DNA of 8,145 nucleotides from an uncultured Clostridia bacterium (lineage in GTDB: Bacteria > Bacillota > Clostridia > Oscillospirales > Ruminococcaceae): positions 1 to 8,145 of the forward strand of contig CANDLP010000091.1 in the NCBI GenBank assembly GCA_947385505.1. Direction: 5' to 3'. The notes beneath the pieces are model-generated. The model searched no databases. It was not told the DNA's origin and saw nothing but the letters and a program-made list of their open reading frames with translations. Shown in pieces: positions 6,105 through 8,145 of the stretch; the first letter of the stretch is position 1, and the number at the start of each line of letters is the position of its first letter. The translations under genes were made by a program, and so were the position numbers.

Positions 6105-6141
6105 AACAGGGGAAGCCCTCCCTTGCAGGGCTTCCCCTGTT
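6105..6141 (+). terminator. Strong stem-loop after yajC, no U-tract
   Basis: A perfect 15-bp inverted repeat (arms 6105-6119 and 6127-6141, core CAGGGGAAGCCCT) with a 7-nt loop begins 18 nt after the yajC stop. Position and stability suit a transcript end. A T-run lies before the stem (6099-6104), and neither strand has U residues just after it, so ordinary intrinsic termination is not assured. It might instead protect the yajC mRNA 3' end or insulate the adjacent origin-like region. Confidence 0.5.
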
Positions 6142-6509
6142 ACGCAATACTTACAATATAAAATAAATAGTTATCAACATTTTCCACAGAGTTTTCAACA
6201 ATCCCTCAACATCGATATGTTAAAAAGTTTAAAGAAAAAAACTTTAAACCTTTTCCAAAATTTTCAACCAACATTTAACAACAAGCAAATCCGCAGTTTA
6301 AAAAAATAAAATCCCGATTTCCACAATTTCAACACTCCCTATAATAAAAAAAGAAATTTTATCTCTTCTTTTCTTTACTTTTAAAAAAAGTTTCTATGAA
6401 AAAAATTTGTTGTTGAAAATCCGAGAATGATAAATTAAAAAAAATAAAGGAAATATAATAAAGTCAATAAAAAATCAATATATCGTTAAAAAGGAAAGGA
6501 AAAATCAAA
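6142..6509. other. Candidate replication origin with DnaA-box-like cluster
   Basis: This gene-free AT-rich spacer lies directly before dnaN. DnaA-box-like 9-mers (consensus TTATCCACA) are packed at its left: TTATCAACA (6171-6179), TTTTCCACA (6180-6188), TTTTCAACA (6192-6200) and a weaker one at 6203-6211, roughly one helical turn apart. More lie at 6261-6269, 6317-6325 and 6326-6334, and a reversed TTTTCAACA at 6411-6419. No perfect box is present. An inverted repeat GTTTAAAG/CTTTAAAC (6227-6234, 6242-6249) and very AT-rich DNA (6335-6500) could be the unwinding zone. Genes mostly point away on each side. In many Bacillota oriC flanks dnaA next to dnaN; here dnaA is absent, so this may be an origin or only a DnaA-regulated promoter region. 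Confidence 0.6.
6454..6459 (+). promoter_or_regulatory. Possible -10 element of the dnaN promoter
   Basis: A perfect TATAAT lies about 50 bp before the dnaN ATG. No good -35 box stands 16-18 bp upstream, but the preceding DNA is A-tract rich, which can substitute. A leader of about 43 nt would result. Tentative. Confidence 0.35.
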
Positions 6510-7616
6510 ATGAAGTTCACCGCAGACAGAAATTTATTATCCGACGCTATTATCAACGCCTCAAAAGTAACTGCCGCACATTCATCCATTCCCGCTTTGG
6601 AAGGTATACTAATTAACCTTAAAAATAATATCCTTACCGTAACGGGCTACGACCTTGACAGCGGCATAAAAAATATGATACCCGTAATCTCCTCGGAGGA
6701 AGAAGGAGAAGTAGTACTTAACGCAAAGCTCCTCGCAGATATGCTGAAAAAAATGCCTTCGGGATTTCCGATAGAGCTTAGCTGTGAGGAAGAAACAAAA
6801 GTAACCATAAAATGCGGAACCATTGAATTTAAGCTTGTGGGAGTTTCGGGAAACAATTACCCCAACCTCCCCGAAATGAGTCTCGCCGTCAGCTTCAATA
6901 TCAAAGAAAATATTCTTAAAAGCATGATAAAACAAACCGTTTTTTCCGTAGCGCAGAATGACCTTAAGCCTATTCTTACGGGTGTGCTCTTTGAGGTAAA
7001 AGACAATGTATTCAGCATGGTGGCGGTAGACGGCGTAAGGATAGCAATGAGAATGGAAAAAGTAGAGTATAATGACCTTTCATTTGTTGTTCCTACAAAA
7101 GTTTTAAATGAACTTTTGCGTATTCTTTCCGACGAAGACACCGGAAAAGACGTTACCGTTCTTATAGATAAAAGTCAGGTGGGATTTAACAGAGACGATT
7201 ATATTACATTTACAAGAGTATTGGACGGTGACTTTATAGATTTCCGCAGATTTACCGAATTTACTCCCTCAACCGAAGCGGTAGTAAAAGCCGCTGCATT
7301 TGCTTCTTCTCTTGACCGTGTGCTTTTGCTGACGGAAAAATTTAAAAGTCCGGTTAAATGTGTTTTTGAAAATGATAAGCTTACTGTGAATTGCAGTACA
7401 AATCTCGGCTCCATTCATGAGGAAATGAAAATAGATTATCCTAACAGTAAAATGGAAATAGCGTTTAATGCCAGATATATGATGGATGCGCTAAGATATT
7501 CCGAGTGTGATGAGGTTAAGCTTCAGTTTACTTCTCCTTTGTCACCGATAAAAATAGTGCCTGTGTCGGGTGATGATTTTACTTATCTTGTAATGCCGGT
7601 AAAGTCGAAGGAATAA
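6510..7616 (+). CDS. dnaN: DNA polymerase III beta subunit (sliding clamp)
   Basis: A 368-residue sliding clamp, which forms a dimeric ring around DNA and tethers the replicative polymerase and many repair proteins. Three repeated clamp domains can be placed at about 1-120, 121-245 and 246-368. Typical sequences include M-K-F-T-A-D-R-N-L-L at the start, I-P-A-L-E-G-I-L (27-34), K-P-I-L-T-G-V-L-F-E around 154-163, A-V-D-G-V-R-I-A around 172-179, and the C-terminal Y-L-V-M-P-V that lines the partner-binding pocket. The length is normal. The ATG follows an AAGGAAAGGA site. It begins the dnaN / S4 protein / recF series, with gaps of 58 nt and 21 nt. dnaA, the usual upstream neighbour, is missing and yajC takes its place. 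Confidence 0.97.
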   Translation: MKFTADRNLLSDAIINASKVTAAHSSIPALEGILINLKNNILTVTGYDLDSGIKNMIPVISSEEEGEVVLNAKLLADMLKKMPSGFPIELSCEEETKVTIKCGTIEFKLVGVSGNNYPNLPEMSLAVSFNIKENILKSMIKQTVFSVAQNDLKPILTGVLFEVKDNVFSMVAVDGVRIAMRMEKVEYNDLSFVVPTKVLNELLRILSDEDTGKDVTVLIDKSQVGFNRDDYITFTRVLDGDFIDFRRFTEFTPSTEAVVKAAAFASSLDRVLLLTEKFKSPVKCVFENDKLTVNCSTNLGSIHEEMKIDYPNSKMEIAFNARYMMDALRYSECDEVKLQFTSPLSPIKIVPVSGDDFTYLVMPVKSKE

Positions 7617-7674
7617 ATAGACAAAGAGGCGCAAATTTCAAGCCGTAAAATTTTCATAAGAAAGGAAAATATGA

Positions 7675-7896
7675 ATGTCAGTTGAAGAAGTTATAGAAGT
7701 CAGACCCCCTTTTATTAAATTAGAACAGTTTTTGAAGCTTTGTTCGGCAGCCGAAACAGGCGGAATGGCTAAAATAATTATAGGCGGCGGATCTGTTAAG
7801 GTTGACGGGGAGGTTTGTCTTATGAGAGGTAAAAAATTAAAGGGCGGAGAAAAAGTTGAAGTGGGAAACAAAGTCTATATTTGCGCCTTAAAATAA
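7675..7896 (+). CDS. yaaA: Small S4-domain RNA-binding protein (YaaA/RlbA type)
   Basis: A 73-residue protein that is almost entirely one S4 RNA-binding fold: F-I-K-L-E-Q-F-L-K-L (13-22), G-G-M-A-K-I-I-I (29-36), and G-S-V-K-V-D-G-E (39-46) followed by R-G-K-K-L (51-55) and V-E-V (61-63). It matches the small protein encoded between dnaN and recF in Bacillota (B. subtilis yaaA, also called rlbA), thought to act in ribosome or RNA metabolism. The start at 7675 lies 9 nt after AAAGG. An ATG at 7671 in another frame gives only four codons and is ignored. Family and position agree, so identity is firm, though the precise function is not well established. Confidence 0.9.
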   Translation: MSVEEVIEVRPPFIKLEQFLKLCSAAETGGMAKIIIGGGSVKVDGEVCLMRGKKLKGGEKVEVGNKVYICALK

Positions 7897-7917
7897 AAAA
7901 ATAAAAAAAGGTATACT

Positions 7918-8100
7918 ATGAAAATCACCTCTTTAAAATTAAAAAATTTCCGCAATATTTCAAAAGCGGATTTTTTATTTTCAGATAAAACCAACATAAT
8001 AAGCGGCAGAAACGCTCAGGGAAAGACCAATCTTATGGAATCAATCTGCGTAGCGATAGATAAAAGCTTTCGCACCGCAAAAGCCTCGGAGCTTCTTCCC
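7918..8100 (+). CDS. recF: DNA replication/repair protein RecF, N-terminal fragment
   Basis: The first 61 residues of RecF, an SMC-like ATPase that helps load RecA at single-stranded gaps. The opening M-K-I-T-S-L-K-L-K-N-F-R-N is characteristic, and the Walker A loop G-R-N-A-Q-G-K-T (30-37) followed by N-L-M-E matches RecF closely; S-F-R-T (49-52) also fits. Full RecF is about 360-370 residues, so roughly five sixths is missing. The reading frame stays open to the window end, but codons from 8101 on are adapter sequence and must not be counted. The ATG is preceded by AAAAGG. It is last in the dnaN series, and gyrB commonly comes next in relatives. Confidence 0.95.
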
Positions 8101-8145
8101 AGATCGGAAGAGCGTCGTGTAGGGAAAGAGTGTGCACGGACGTGG
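8101..8145. other. Illumina adapter contamination at contig end
   Basis: From 8101 the sequence begins AGATCGGAAGAGC and follows the Illumina TruSeq read-through adapter to 8133 (33 of 33 bases as I recall it). The next 8 bases (8134-8141) fit a sample-index slot, and 8142-8144 (GTG) fit the resumption of the adapter. In the recF frame it translates as R-S-E-E-R-R-V-G-K-E-C, a peptide I recognise as a common artefact at the ends of metagenomic proteins. It is technical, not genomic. Confidence 0.96.

Noticed and set aside
6227..6249. GTTTAAAG/CTTTAAAC inverted repeat as a terminator.
   Set aside because: The stem is AT-rich with an A7 loop and no following U-run; it fits better as part of an AT-rich origin-like region.
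7671..7685. A four-codon frame starting at an ATG just before the S4-protein start.
   Set aside because: It overlaps the true start by chance and is too short to support; spacing from AAAGG favours the ATG at 7675.
1..8145. CRISPR arrays, tRNA or rRNA genes, and insertion sequences.
   Set aside because: No regularly spaced repeats, tRNA-like cloverleaf arms, rRNA sequence or transposase frames were seen on either strand.

Overview
The window looks like a piece of a Bacillota chromosome, most likely class Clostridia and possibly a gut Oscillospirales-type lineage. The evidence is moderately AT-rich DNA, strong AAAGGA-type ribosome binding sites, a MecA-type adaptor, a YajC, an Rnf-family membrane operon and a dnaN / S4-protein / recF series. 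The family-level guess is weak. The right end is not biological: from 8101 the sequence is Illumina adapter, so the true contig ends at 8100 inside recF.

Left part (1-4087, minus strand): one tightly spaced operon runs leftward as rnfD-like, rnfE-like, rnfA-like and then a membrane-anchored, extracytoplasmic glycoside-hydrolase-like protein. The Rnf proteins are recognisable, but residues known to hold redox cofactors in Rnf/Nqr are missing. RnfD lacks the SGAT-type flavin attachment motif. RnfE lacks both membrane cysteines and RnfA lacks one of its two. No rnfG, rnfB or rnfC lies in the operon. The hydrolase-like partner also lacks the acidic residues of its presumed family. This reads as an Rnf-derived membrane module with a non-canonical, perhaps non-redox, job, and it is the main item of interest. 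The operon is followed (1-216) by a chain of inverted repeats whose best pairing exists only on the minus-strand RNA.

Middle (4088-6086): a divergent spacer with imperfect ~19-bp repeats separates the operon from a MecA-like ClpC adaptor gene on the plus strand. This converges on rpe (ribulose-phosphate 3-epimerase, minus strand, TTG start). rpe and the following yajC (plus) share a divergent spacer in which good sigma-A promoters can be read for both.

Right part (6087-8100): a 423-bp AT-rich spacer carries a cluster of DnaA-box-like 9-mers and is a good candidate for oriC. It is followed by dnaN (sliding clamp), a small S4-domain protein and the start of recF. dnaA, normally just upstream of dnaN, is replaced by yajC. 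Genes left of the spacer mostly point left and those to the right point right, as expected around an origin.
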